Positions 10,641 through 21,522 of a DNA stretch of 64,000 nt are shown piece after piece. The number at the start of each line of letters is the position of its first letter. Positions within the stretch are counted from its first letter, which is position 1. The stretch covers positions 106,278,034 through 106,342,033 of the forward strand of contig OZ035962.1 of assembly GCA_964034945.1 (NCBI GenBank), written 5' to 3'. Both the position numbers and the translations under genes were made by a program. Source of the stretch: Chrysopilus asiliformis (lineage: Eukaryota > Arthropoda > Insecta > Diptera > Rhagionidae). Under the pieces are notes generated by a model, which saw only the letters and a list, made by a program, of their open reading frames with translations, did not search any database and was not told the origin of the DNA.

Positions 10641-13484
10641 TAGCGGTATTGTTTTTTTTTATGAAGCTACTGTTGCTTATTGAGTGTAATTTATAAAATC
10701 TAAAAATCTCTGTATCGCTCTTCTGAAATTCTATATGTCTAAATTATGAAATTCTGTGAAAAGTAACGTTTAGTTGGTAGTTGTTACAATTTTAATTTTT
10801 GGACAAAAAATTTAAAAAAATAACTTTTTGTTTCGGCTGACATATAACTTGCACATCCGTTTTGTTTTTTAAACGTGTGGAAATTTCTACAATCTAAAAA
10901 TAAATGTAATTTATCGAAGGAAACGACAATCTATGACGAATTTAACTTTGTTTAAGCTTGGTTTATTTGGAAAATATAAAATGTGTTAATTTAATTTGGT
11001 ACACAATCGAAATGAATGCAGATCGATCTGAAAAAAAAAACTCTCAATCAGTTTCAAATGGAGCAAATCAGATTTTTTTTTGTTGATCGTGTGAAATGTG
11101 AAATCTTCAACAATTGCTGAATAAACGATCGATTTCTAACAACAATAAACCGAATTTCTTTTGATTGGATTGTCTACGAATTGCTAGATTTTCCAATAGT
11201 TGTCCAATTTATATTTGACATATGACTATTCCCCTTTAGGTTGACAGCCCGCACAGCCCACACGATCACGATCCGTTCCTTTCCGCAAAAATTTTTATAC
11301 GGACAAAATAACGCAATCGCGATTGGATTGTGATCGAGTTGAAAATGGAGATCGTGCACGATGGTCTCATGTTGCAGATACAAAACAACAGCTCTTTTCA
11401 ACTCCCAACAAATCGATCGACAGATCGATCTGACCCAAGTATAGATCAATCAGATTGATTCACTTTCTTAGAGTCCACACAGATTGTTAGCAATATCCCT
11501 ACGTATTCTTACATACAATGACGATATTAATGCTGTATTGAGTTATTAGTCATGTTAGTCTAGCGCAATTGAGAGAAGGATGGTATATTTCAGGGTTTCT
11601 CAACTCAGAATGTTCTTATAGCTAAGGTAAAGTTCGCACAAAAATTTCGTGGACACCTTAGAAACTCTCCAGTGATTCGCACAACAAAGTTTGAACACAG
11701 CTGACCTATGCGAAATGAACGAATTTAATGAAAAAAAAAATAGCACAAATCGAAACAAACCCGCAAAGATAATTCGTATGTAACCCAATATCTAGGTATG
11801 CAGACACAATTCAGTTTAGATTTCGACCTGAGGGAGAAACATTCGAATCTTACTGGAAATGAGTTTTATATGCCCTTTGAACGATCGATCGTGCGCAATA
11901 CTGAGACTCCGTGATCGACATATATAAATGCGGTTGACCTCATCGTCGTCTGATCATGTGGGGCCAAACAACATGTAAGATTGCGGATCGCGGCCCATTA
12001 CAAATAAAGACATGAACTTTTAGCTTGTTTGCCTGGCACCGATGATCACAAATAGATGAAACTGTCAAGTAGACAATTATTGGCTATTCTGATCGATTTG
12101 CCGATGAAAAGCGTGGCCTCGCGATCGAACTGGCCGATCAGGTCGATCCCGCCGCACAGACAAAGAGAACTATGAAATCAAATCATTGTGATAATCGGAA
12201 AATGAAAGAATCGGACAGCAAAGGATTAGATGATAGAGGATTCTACAGCCTATAACAGATACCTCACAATGACTACGGCGAAATACGTTATACCTTTGAA
12301 CCGTACCGACATTAGGAGAAGAATTTCGATTTTGGGATTCTTTCTCATAATCACGGCCATCAACATAGAAATCTATCGTCAATTTGAGTTGATCATACAA
12401 AAAAACCTGAGCGGGTCGACGATTATCAGCCTACCTCTATGTGAGGCGCCCGATTCGTGATCTGTCAAATATTTTAAAAGCTCATATGAACATGATAATA
12501 AATCGACATTCCTAAATACCAGTGACGGTGCGGAGTTTGCAGCTATTTGACCCAGTACCAATAGTATAAGTAAGTATTTGAAAAATTAATCCGTCGAGCA
12601 ACCAAGCAACAACCTTAGAAGATCCAATTGGTCACTATGTAGTAGACTGGGAATAACATCGTGCTCTAAATTTGGCCGTTACGGAATTTGACATACAATT
12701 TACCTGTGAACCATTACGATCTCTGCCTCGCCGAAATGGCAAAGGTCCGCATCGGCAGCAGTTGCGAATATCCACAGCGCGATTGGATGTGGAATTGATA
12801 TAGTTGTCAGTAAAAAAAGGTACTATATATACATATATATGTGTGTGTATAGGCACCAATTAGGCTTTTCCCATAGATTGTTTCTGATTAACGAGCGAAT
12901 TTTCATATTTCACATACCACAGACATGAACCCGAAGCAGCCAGAAAAGAACTCCGAAACCTCTTATGTAAACATGAAATCGAGTGGAAAATCAGCCAGGA
13001 AGACGGATCGCGAAATGAATGGCAGCAAATTACAGATTAAGTTCTCAACGAGTAGATCTGCCATCATTGCACATCGACGATCAGATTATTTAGACAGATT
13101 GGTTATGGTTGAAGTCAGTCGGTGTAGTTTCATATAGGTATCTAGACAGATGTTCGCCAGGTAAGAAGGATTGATAAAAAATTGAATATTTACTGCATTC
13201 GAAATCATCACGATCGATAGTGCAACAGGTAATCTACACAAGAAAAGTTAATAGATTGTTGCTATCCGAAACACACATTCATCAGGTATATTATAGAAAG
13301 TTAAGTTTGTATATCTGATAGGTACCAAATATAATTGATACAGGGAAACAGATTACAGAAAAATAATATCAAAAATATAGTTTCAATTGCATACATATGT
13401 ACAAATATTTATGCATCCAATGCAATATTTAATTTTCGGTAAAGTTTCTCATATGTTTTTATCGTTAAAGTCTGCTTTTTCATA

Positions 13485-13982
13485 CAGGGTGGTCAAAATA
13501 TCAGCGTGTTGAGGATCTTGGGGTAACAGTTACTGCACCATTTGAGTTTTATACGGAAACATTTTAAGATCCAGTTTCAAAATTCGTTGTAGGGATGTTC
13601 TTGAGATGCCCAATTGGGTAGAAGACGACGAGTGGAGGCAGATGGGTTATCGTTTTCGCTCTGCCGTACAATCTCCACATCTGCTTCAGTGCATACAGAC
13701 CGATAAATACCTCTTCACTGTCCCTCAAAACGGGAAAATAAGTTCCTAATCAAGTGCAACTTTGAGGTGTTCTGACATTAAAATGCTGGCGCTATTTTCG
13801 TTAAATTAAAACTAATAAAAAAAACTATAATTTGTATATAATATAAAAACTCTCTAATAAAAAAAACTCTCTAATAAAAAAAAACTATCTCTTAAGTCAC
13901 AAAAAGAAAAAAATACGAAAATTTATAAAAACAAAAAAGTTATTGATATTTTAAACCGTTTAGTCTCATTTGGGTCACCTTG
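13485..13982 (-). mobile_element. Internally deleted mariner-like element
   Basis: The 498-bp unit begins CAGGGTGGTCAAAAT and ends ATTTGGGTCACCTTG, which match as inverted ends at about 11 of 15 positions. It is flanked by TA on both sides (13483-13484 and 13983-13984). The minus strand encodes a piece of transposase near the left end (see the pseudogene entry); the catalytic part is missing and the 13800-13900 part is AT-rich filler with a direct repeat. It is a dead deletion derivative that could be moved only by an intact relative. Confidence 0.75.
13530..13714 (-). pseudogene. mariner-like transposase fragment (N-terminal DNA-binding region)
   Basis: Read on the minus strand, one frame (from about 13714) gives a segment containing VRQSENDNPSASTRRLLP. 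A shift near 13610 then continues with GISRTSLQRILKLDLKMFPY followed by KTQMVQ and a stop at 13530. This order (VR.S...NP..STRR, then GISRTSLQRIL, then DLK..PYK.Q) is the second helix-turn-helix of mariner-family transposases, which binds the terminal inverted repeat. The piece is broken by a frameshift and stop codons, and the DDD/DDE catalytic domain is absent. Family assignment rests on motif recognition, not a search. Confidence 0.75.
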
Positions 13983-13984
13983 TA

Positions 13985-16900
13985 CAAGCAAAAAGTCGAA
14001 AAGGTTAAATTATTTCAATATCAGAATTAATTTATGATAGTTTCCTTCACATTTTATGACTTTTTCCCAGATTTCTGGCAAAAATTTGTTGGACCTGTCT
14101 TATAATTTTTTAAAGTAGACAAGAAGAACAACGAGGGTGTTTTACGGCGGCGGTATTAAATCCCATACAACAATTTCGGAATAACGTACTGAGGGGTGGA
14201 GGGATTTTGCAAAGGAGATAATTTGCGTAACGCATTTTATGGACAGCCCAAAAAATAGCGCTTCTCTTTACAACAATAATAATGATGATAATATTATTTC
14301 CAATCAATGCAATTTCCTGGCATTCCATAGCGTTAAATTATATGTACATATGTGTTTGAATTATTCAAAAGATTTTTTTTTATTTTGTAGATTTATTCCA
14401 AATTACCTTTCGTAAACACCTTTGTTGGTTTCAAATATTACAGCTAAACGAAAATCGGTAGTAATAATTCCTTTTTATCGACTTAACGGCGCAATTATGA
14501 ATTTAGTTGAATGTAAGACCGGTAAACGGTCATATTCACGCAACCATAAAATTTTTAATTAATTTAGTTCATTAAAGGTAACCAATGTCCTCCATCACGA
14601 CTTGGCAATCTTAAGTACAAATAATTCGGTTTATGCGAATTCCACAATTCTTCCCCCGTTTAGTCCCAAAAATCACCCCTAAAACTCTTATCGTTTTGTT
14701 AACGTAGCGGTTCCCTTTTATTGAAGAGGGAGTGGGGACATTGTTGCGACGGAAGTGACTAACAATACTCGTAAGTTGAATAGAATAGCAAAATGGCAAT
14801 AGCAACAACAAGCTTAAAGTGCAAATAGACATATCAAGAGCACCCACCAAGTAGCCCACTTGACATAATCTGCGCCGTTGTTGGCAATTTTGAAGCCCTT
14901 TTGCAATTTTCCCACCATTTAACGCCGCAATTTCACTTTCGCACCCTCTTGAGTGAACCCGTTTTTTTTCTCTGCCCATGATAATATGGGATTCTTGGTT
15001 GAACTGCTTTTACTGCTGCGCTTCTCCCGATGCTAAGCCAGCCAGTTACCAGCATTGTCGGATATTATCGCTAAATGACAGGAATCATGGTGCGGAAAAG
15101 GATCCAAACAGGAAGACGGGGTACGAGTCGAGCAGATGACAAGAGAGCAAATGCAAGGACTTAAAAAATTGCAAAAAAATGCAACGAAAACACACCAACA
15201 GTTAACATGTGCTTCAGGAGCCGCCAAGTGTCGATGGAATGCACATCCAGAATCCAGAATACGAGTAAACATTATTCCTGTAAAGTACAGCACACAAAGA
15301 AACATGTATGCTCGCCTCGCCTCGATGTACGATTCCATATCTATGGGTACATAAATATGTTTGGAGCAGGACTGTTTATCGCCGACACGCGTCCCACTCC
15401 GAATGTAGGACTCATACGAATATTCCTAGGATGCTGTTTTTGCCACCCTATTCGTGCCCCATTCACCGGTTCCTCTTGTTGTTGTTGTTGTAGTATGGAT
15501 TCAATTGCCGTTGCTAAAGGCCTTGTCTACCAAATGTCAACTACCCTTCCTCGTTCCCAGCTTCACCGTGTTTGATGTTTGTAATGCGATTGTGACTCCC
15601 AGTTAGATTTCTTGCCAAGGCATGCAGTATAGGATGCAAAAGGACGATTCCAATGGGATGAGACGGTACTGCACTCGGGCTCTGAAGCAATTTTTGAGCT
15701 TCTCACGAGGCAAAGGACGAACAAGACATCATTTTCAGGGGATCAGTGTGGGTATAGCAAACCTCAAAGCAGAAACGTTCAATGTTGGATGGTGTCGAAT
15801 GTTGGCTTGTTACGAACTGCAATATGTGGACCCTTCGTTGATGGTTTCAGTTGACTCGTCCTTTGGCGTTCGGTGCATAATGCAGTGCCGAGTATGGGAA
15901 TTTTCCCCTTTTTGTGCTTTTTTGCCCTTGAGCTGATTGAATGATTGCGAGCAACAAGTTGGAGTGTCCTTTTAAAACTTTCTAACAATTTTGTTGGCGT
16001 ATACGAGCACAAACTCAACAAGTCGACGGGCGCTCAATGAACTTGAATTGATCGTTTGCCAGTTCTGCTCTTCTTTCGTTTTCGATTTAAGGGATGATGT
16101 GGTAAACACTCGACAGAACCAATTTATTTAACAGGGGATTGATAATAATTGTAGTCCAATGTCGACTCATCCTTTTAATAAAGTACGAATTAAAGGGTGG
16201 GAACCGATGAAACGTAATGCAAGGCTTTAGCATTCCGTGCAAATCCCTCGTAAACTATCATCGCATAATCTAAAAGTATGGTCTGCTGATACATTGTCGC
16301 CAGCAGAGTGCACTAAACAAATTCGTGACATTTTTTTAAAGAAAAATTCCTTAAAAATCATATCGTGTATCATGCCAAATACATAAATTTAATCAAGATA
16401 TCATCAAAATGGGCCATCTTACCAATATTAATATTAACTCCGTGTTGTGAATTCGTTGAAAATTTTGAATTTATGAAAGTATTATTGATTAGAGAATGTT
16501 TGCCTTTTTTTATTATATACGTAAACAGATCTAACGAGTCAAAATTAGTTGAATAAATTCTTGAAAACATGCAATTGTCCTGTTTTGTTCTTAAACCTTT
16601 CACTTAAATATTAAATCGATTAAATTTCAACGAATTAATCGAACCGCTTCAGGCTAACTAATATTTAATTGGATTTCATTGCAAATGATTTGCGACATTT
16701 TCTTATATGTAATTTCATCATTACTGATGTTTTCCCTCACACATCCTGGGAACAATATTGTTTTGTTGCAGATAAAAGCGATTCAGATATGTTTCTTGCA
16801 AGTCATAATGACATTTCGGTTTTGCTTAACATGATATGATTATCTGCCAGTCAAGCACTAAACAATTCGTGTTCTGAACTCAACAATTTAATGGAATGAA

Positions 16901-17703
16901 ACTTTTATGTTGCGTGTTTGAATATCATATGTGAACAATTGGGAATATCTTTTAAAAAATTACTCATTGAAATATACTTAAACCAATGCCATTTTAACTC
17001 TTCATATTTTTAAAAGACTGTTTCCATTGCTCATATATTTAACCTGTTTTATGTTTTAAACCTTAAAATAACTAAATCTCCATACGACGAGTATAGAGCA
17101 AAAAAGTAGGTGTTCTTTTGATGTGTAATACCCCATGGAAAACAAAACGTGAATTTCTCCTTCCATCTCACATACGTGATCTTTAGTGATTTCGTATTCT
17201 AATTTTCCAATTGATGGACTCATCTCACGATATCAATTCAATTTTCTCCTCGGCAACCCCACAGCCTAATGCTCTTGTCATTTTAATTTAATTAGGGAAC
17301 CTCAAGAAGCGGAACAGTTCACCTTTCAGTTCAATTCTCTCAGATGTTAGATGCCCAATATAAGTTTCGCCAGTCTCGTGGTGTTGAATTTATCTTCTCG
17401 CTATAGTCGTATTCATTTGACCCAGGAAACGTGAAACGTAACGACAACATGTACAAAAACTAATCAATTGGAAGGCGAAGAAATTAATTAATTTACAGTA
17501 CGAATTATTCAATATTGGATACACTTTCATTAAAACTTACCTTCTTTTTATCCATTGACAATTACTTTGTGAAGCAGATACTTTTTGAATTTTACGTTGC
17601 AGCTACTCTACTTGTGCATCTTCAAACACAAGAGTTGATTCAAAATAGATAAAAATGCATAGTGTAGTACTCGTAACGAAAACAAACAGAGGGACTCACA
17701 CCC
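13985..17703. other. No gene recognised
   Basis: 14.6-16.3 kb is mid-GC with overlapping open frames on both strands (14611-14979, 15033-15338, 15207-15575, 15622-15936); none has a domain, a signal peptide or consistent splice sites. 16.3-17.7 kb is AT-rich spacer. The mid-GC block may hold regulatory DNA, but nothing specific is seen. Confidence 0.5.
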
Positions 17704-17720
17704 TGACAGACAGACAGACC

Positions 17721-17774
<54 letters not shown>

Positions 17775-17787
17775 AAGACAGACAGCC
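17704..17787 (+). repeat. (GACA)n microsatellite
   Basis: About 18 nearly pure CAGA units with a few substitutions (GACC, AAAAGACA). On the minus strand it yields an open frame of Cys-Leu-Ser-Val repeats (17608-17883) that is not a real gene. It lies about 110 bp upstream of another GACA-tailed repeat. Confidence 0.9.
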
Positions 17788-17894
17788 AAACGGACAAGTA
17801 AGAATCAAAATTTTTCGCATTTCAAATAATGACTGCGCGATGATGTTTTTGTTAACCAATGCTTCTAAAATACGTAGGTACATTTATTCTCTAC

Positions 17895-18266
17895 TAGCTT
17901 GCATACCCGTCGTTGCCGGGTTAAGTTTTTTCAATTTTTTTTATGGTCTACGTTAAAAAAGATATAAACTTCAATCCAATCGGCTCGGTAGTTTCCCCGC
18001 GAAAGGGTAACATAGAAGAAGAGCTAAGTTTCGAGATCACTTTACCCCCTCCCCTTACTGCCCCCACCCCTCGCGCTACTTTTCCGTATGCCTATGTTGG
18101 AACCAGAACTACCTCAGATACTCATGCCAAATTTCAAGTCAATCGGTTCAGCCGTTTTTGCGTGAAAGAGGAACAGACAGACAGACAGACAGATAGACAA
18201 ACAGACAGACAGACAGACATACAGAGAGACACCAACTCATTTTTATATATTAGTATATTAGTATGA
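17895..18266 (+). mobile_element. Dispersed repeat with GACA tail, LINE/SINE-like 3' end
   Basis: Starts CTAGCTTGCATACCCGTCGT followed by TGCCGGGTTAAG, passes through TTCAATCCAATCGGCTCGGT and ATTTCAAGTCAATCGGTTCA blocks, then a GACA tract (about 18173-18233), and ends in TTTTATATATTAGTATATTA. Repeats with a GTTGCCGGG start, a 'CAAGTCAATCGGTTCAGCCG'-like block, a tetranucleotide tract and a TATATTAGTA end are very common in arthropod genomes, usually as non-LTR retroelement 3' parts. No reverse transcriptase is present here. The class is inferred. Confidence 0.65.
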
Positions 18267-19339
18267 GTATGATATAAGAATCATAAAGTTGTAGTGTGAC
18301 CATATTTATTTTGATTCAATGCTATGCGCGGATGAGAGGATGTAGGATTATGGCTAAAATGGAAAAAAAACAAATTTTATAAAGAAAACTTGATTTTAAC
18401 GAAAACCAAATTAAAAATGTGCTCCGCTATTAGTTTAAAGCGAGAATTAACTCAATTTTTTATGCTCTTCACAAATAAATGTACGTATAATTGTAAAAAC
18501 ACTAATAAAAGGAAATGCGTCTCAAGCAAAATTTTTTGAGATACATTCGTTCAATGTAGAAAATCGATTTAAAAATGCGCTCGATTTAAAAAAAAATATT
18601 TTTTTTTTTTTGTAATTTTCTCGAAAAAAAAGTCGTATGGTATGGAGAAAAAACCGATTTTCTTTTATCGAAATTATTGCTGTATCAATGACAATTTGAG
18701 CCCCCTTATGTTTTTTTTTTAAATTTTGATTTGGATATCATTGAAAAACAGGAGTCAATGAAAAACCCCCCAATTTTTAGATTTTTTGAATTTACGAAAA
18801 TCCCAAAACACTCTTCTCCGGTTTTAACCACCCAATTAAGACCTTCAAAAGTAAGAGTTTATCTCGTTCCGACTGTCTTCTCTTTTTACGTAGATTTTTT
18901 TTTCTTTAATTTCTACGAGAAGAAAACTGGGAGATTTAAGAACGCAATACAGTGCCAAAACCGCCACGTTGGTCGGTTCATTTGAATTCCCAATTCGTGC
19001 ACATTTTTTTCTTCATCGACGAATATTTCTGACACGAAATATCAACAAAGGACGATAAATCATTCAATATTTGCCCAGCTAGGAAAAGACTTTCACCACA
19101 CCAGAAACAGAGATCCGAAAGGATTGGAAAATTTCGCAAAATAATTTCATTATTCATCTTGTGCGGCATACTTGAAACACCGCGGGCTCCTTACGAAAAA
19201 GCATTTTGGATTTGGAGTTTCGGGTGTACAACAACGGTGGTTCGGGTAGGAAGAAAAAACGAATGAAGGGAAGGGTGAAAAGTTCTGGGATTCACAGGTA
19301 AATGACTGCGACAATCCCTCTGCTTTGACCTACTTTGAT
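18267..19339. other. No gene recognised
   Basis: AT-rich with long T runs. The 84-codon plus frame at 18731-18985 is low-complexity and unsupported. Confidence 0.55.
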
Positions 19340-19520
19340 CTACTTCAGAAAACATGAACCAAAATTTCAGCTCAATGGGTCGAGTGATTTTCGAGTTGGA
19401 CACCGAGAAAATTGTGGTAAAGAGCAGTTTTTGAGAAAATCGATAGAAACTAAAATATAGTAGAAAATCTTAATAAAGCCTCACTTTTCAAAAACCACTC
19501 GACCGATTACGTTGTAAGTT
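19340..19520. repeat. Old fold-back repeat with GTCGAGTGRTTTT arms
   Basis: The word ATGGGTCGAGTGATTTTCGA near 19376 recurs inverted as AAAAACCACTCGACCGATTA near 19488-19507, about 110 bp away. The wording 'AAAATTTCAGCTCAATGGGT' resembles the GACA-tailed repeat family but no GACA tract is present. A diverged repeat fragment. Confidence 0.45.
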
Positions 19521-21390
19521 TGGCTATTTCGTTCTGAGGGAGGAGGGTTTGAAAACAACTGGAGACGTTTTGTGAATATGGAGAGCTTAGCTTTTATATT
19601 CTCTATGAGAAGAACAAAAAAAAACGGAGGACTGTCACACATTTTTGAGAAGTTTTTCCTCAAAATACCCTTGTTTTATTTACCAGGCTGGAAACTTTTC
19701 ATCTGACCTTCGTAGATAGTAGAAAAGCTAAGCTATTCCCACATTTCCAAACTGTCTCCTGTTTCAATTGCCATGAGTTGCAAATCTTGGCATCCAACCT
19801 AACCTGCCTGTTGTTGGTTGTACGAATTGTTGGCTAGAGAGCCGAAGAATTCTAATATAAAAAAATTAAGCAAAAAATGAGTGGAAAAAAAACAACAACT
19901 GAAAGGACTCAAAAACAAAACACAAAGTAGGAAAAAAATAACAACAAAAAAAAACAAAGCAAAACCAGCACTGCGACTTCTTCAAACAAGCGAAAACATA
20001 AGAAAGATAAATAATATGACATTTAGAGGAATCGCTGCCAGGAATGGCAAGAGTGTTTAGGATCTTCTTCCAAAGCTCTGTTGATTGAACGAACGGAATG
20101 ACGACAACAGACGAGGATAAGAGTGTGAGTGCGTGGGGTTTGAAAAATCCCTACCTACTGCCACCTCCTGGATAAATAAATGGTTGAATGGATGGCTAGA
20201 TGGATAGATGCCTTGTAGTCTCTCCTTTTTTGTCCTACTTGTGTCTCCAGCGATCTTTCACACACATAAAAATCTTCTAATTGGATTACATCATATGAAA
20301 CAGGACGAGATAAATTCAGGCGAGGGGGAGGGTTGAATTCGGATAGATGATTTTTTATACGTTGCCGATATCGCGGCAGCTTTCATCCCTCTACACGCCA
20401 GCCTGCAGCCACCCTGTTACAACATTAGCACCACACGCGAAATATTTTATGTTTCTCGACGCGTACACAATATACAATCCTTCGAACCGGCACAGTTACC
20501 CCTTCTCATACCAAATCCCTTTTTCTGCCAATCGCCCTTCCTCACCCCATTCCTGAGTCGTCCGTGGTTTGAGGGAAATTAAACGGATCTGTGCTGGGAT
20601 GCTGTATGTGTCATCTGGTTAAGCTCTAAAAATTAATGATTGGCGGATATTTAAAAAACATCACGCGCTAAACAAAGATGGCGGGAGCCTATTGATTTTG
20701 CCTTCAGAAAGATAGGAAGGCTGGGCTAAATGATAAAATGCTATACGGGGTCTTGTTCGCGATTCCCGTGGAATGAGTTTGTAGGAAATGAAGCGATAGA
20801 GCGGCAAATATTCAGTTGTGAAATATGAGAATTTATGGAATTTTTAACTGAATTTAGAATAAATGAATAGAGAAGACGCAATGAGCAAAAAAGAAAACAA
20901 CAGCAGCAAGTTCTCTATACAATAAATTGATTTTGAAAAACAACATTTTATCCGTTTTTTAGTTGACACGCAAGTTTAGAAGTAAATTTTGAATATACAG
21001 CTCCGAGCAATAAAATGCCAGTGGTTAAATTTTTTAAAATTGTGTAAGATTTCAACATTTTTTCACCTTTTTTCTCTTACAGGAGTACATTCTTTTTTTT
21101 TCAAATCCTCAAACGATTTCCATGAAATTATTTTCGAGACAAATATTAACTCCAATATTCGTTCGTTTTACGTTCAATAAATAAATTCAACTCAATAATA
21201 AAAATACTAAAGAGAGAAATGCGCCGCAGGAGAAAAAACATATTTACAGCAAACCACGAGCTGAAGAAAAAATTCTTTTGCATATTTAGTGATCGTTTTT
21301 TCTAGCATTTAACATTAAATTAAATAATCTAGCTTCCCGGGCACCAGAATGCTTAAATTCGGGACCGTCTCCACCAATCTGGGGCATATA
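19521..21390. other. No gene recognised
   Basis: 19.8-20.8 kb is mid-GC spacer with A-rich patches; the plus frame at 20347-20556 is unsupported. 20.8-21.39 kb is AT-rich. Just before the hairpin is a TATATAAGG word (about 21386-21394) that resembles a TATA box but has no supported transcript. Confidence 0.5.
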
Positions 21391-21393
21391 TAA

Positions 21394-21520
21394 GGCCCTA
21401 TCACAGAATCCGATACGAATGGTTCGAATCGTAATCTCAATGTTGTTGTTGGTATAAAACACTAACAACAACATTGAGTTTACGATTCGAACCATTCGTA
21501 TCGGATTCTGTGATAGGGCC
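21394..21520. repeat. Near-perfect 127-bp hairpin (57-bp arms)
   Basis: Arms 21394-21450 and 21464-21520 are inverted copies with a single mismatch by eye, separated by a 13-base loop (GGTATAAAACACT). Outer ends are GGCCCTATCACAGAATCCGA and its complement. There is no coding content. Such recent fold-backs may be MITEs or give double-stranded small-RNA precursors if transcribed. No convincing target duplication is seen. The right end directly meets the TA flank of the next element. Confidence 0.9.
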
Positions 21521-21522
21521 TA

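Larger units (their letters stand above)
7660..13220. other. GATC/CGATCG-dense domain, no supported gene
   Basis: By hand I count about 47 GATC words in 5.5 kb, with about ten between 11880 and 12150 and clusters such as the GATCGATC runs at 11023 and near 11410-11432. Elsewhere the word is rare (about three in 45-50 kb). The bias spans unique DNA around a fold-back element and a diverged repeat. Open frames at 12230-12460 (one hydrophobic segment) and 12925-13137 (lysine/serine-rich) lie here but cannot be linked to a family. It could be an old tandem array, an insert of different origin or a cluster of factor sites. Confidence 0.55.

Noticed and set aside
12230..12460. 76-codon plus frame with one hydrophobic segment, preceded by a frame starting at 12172
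   Set aside because: Tempting as a membrane-protein exon, but no family, splice sites or conservation can be shown, and an opposite-strand frame overlaps.
12925..13137. 70-codon Lys/Ser-rich plus frame followed by a CAGGTAAG donor-like site
   Set aside because: A stop codon precedes the donor, so the frame cannot be spliced onward; no recognisable domain.
17608..17883. Minus-strand frame with Cys-Leu-Ser-Val repeats
   Set aside because: Pure translation of a (GACA)n microsatellite.
21420..21436. GGTTCGAATCG resembling a tRNA B box
   Set aside because: It is part of the hairpin arm; there is no A box or cloverleaf around it.
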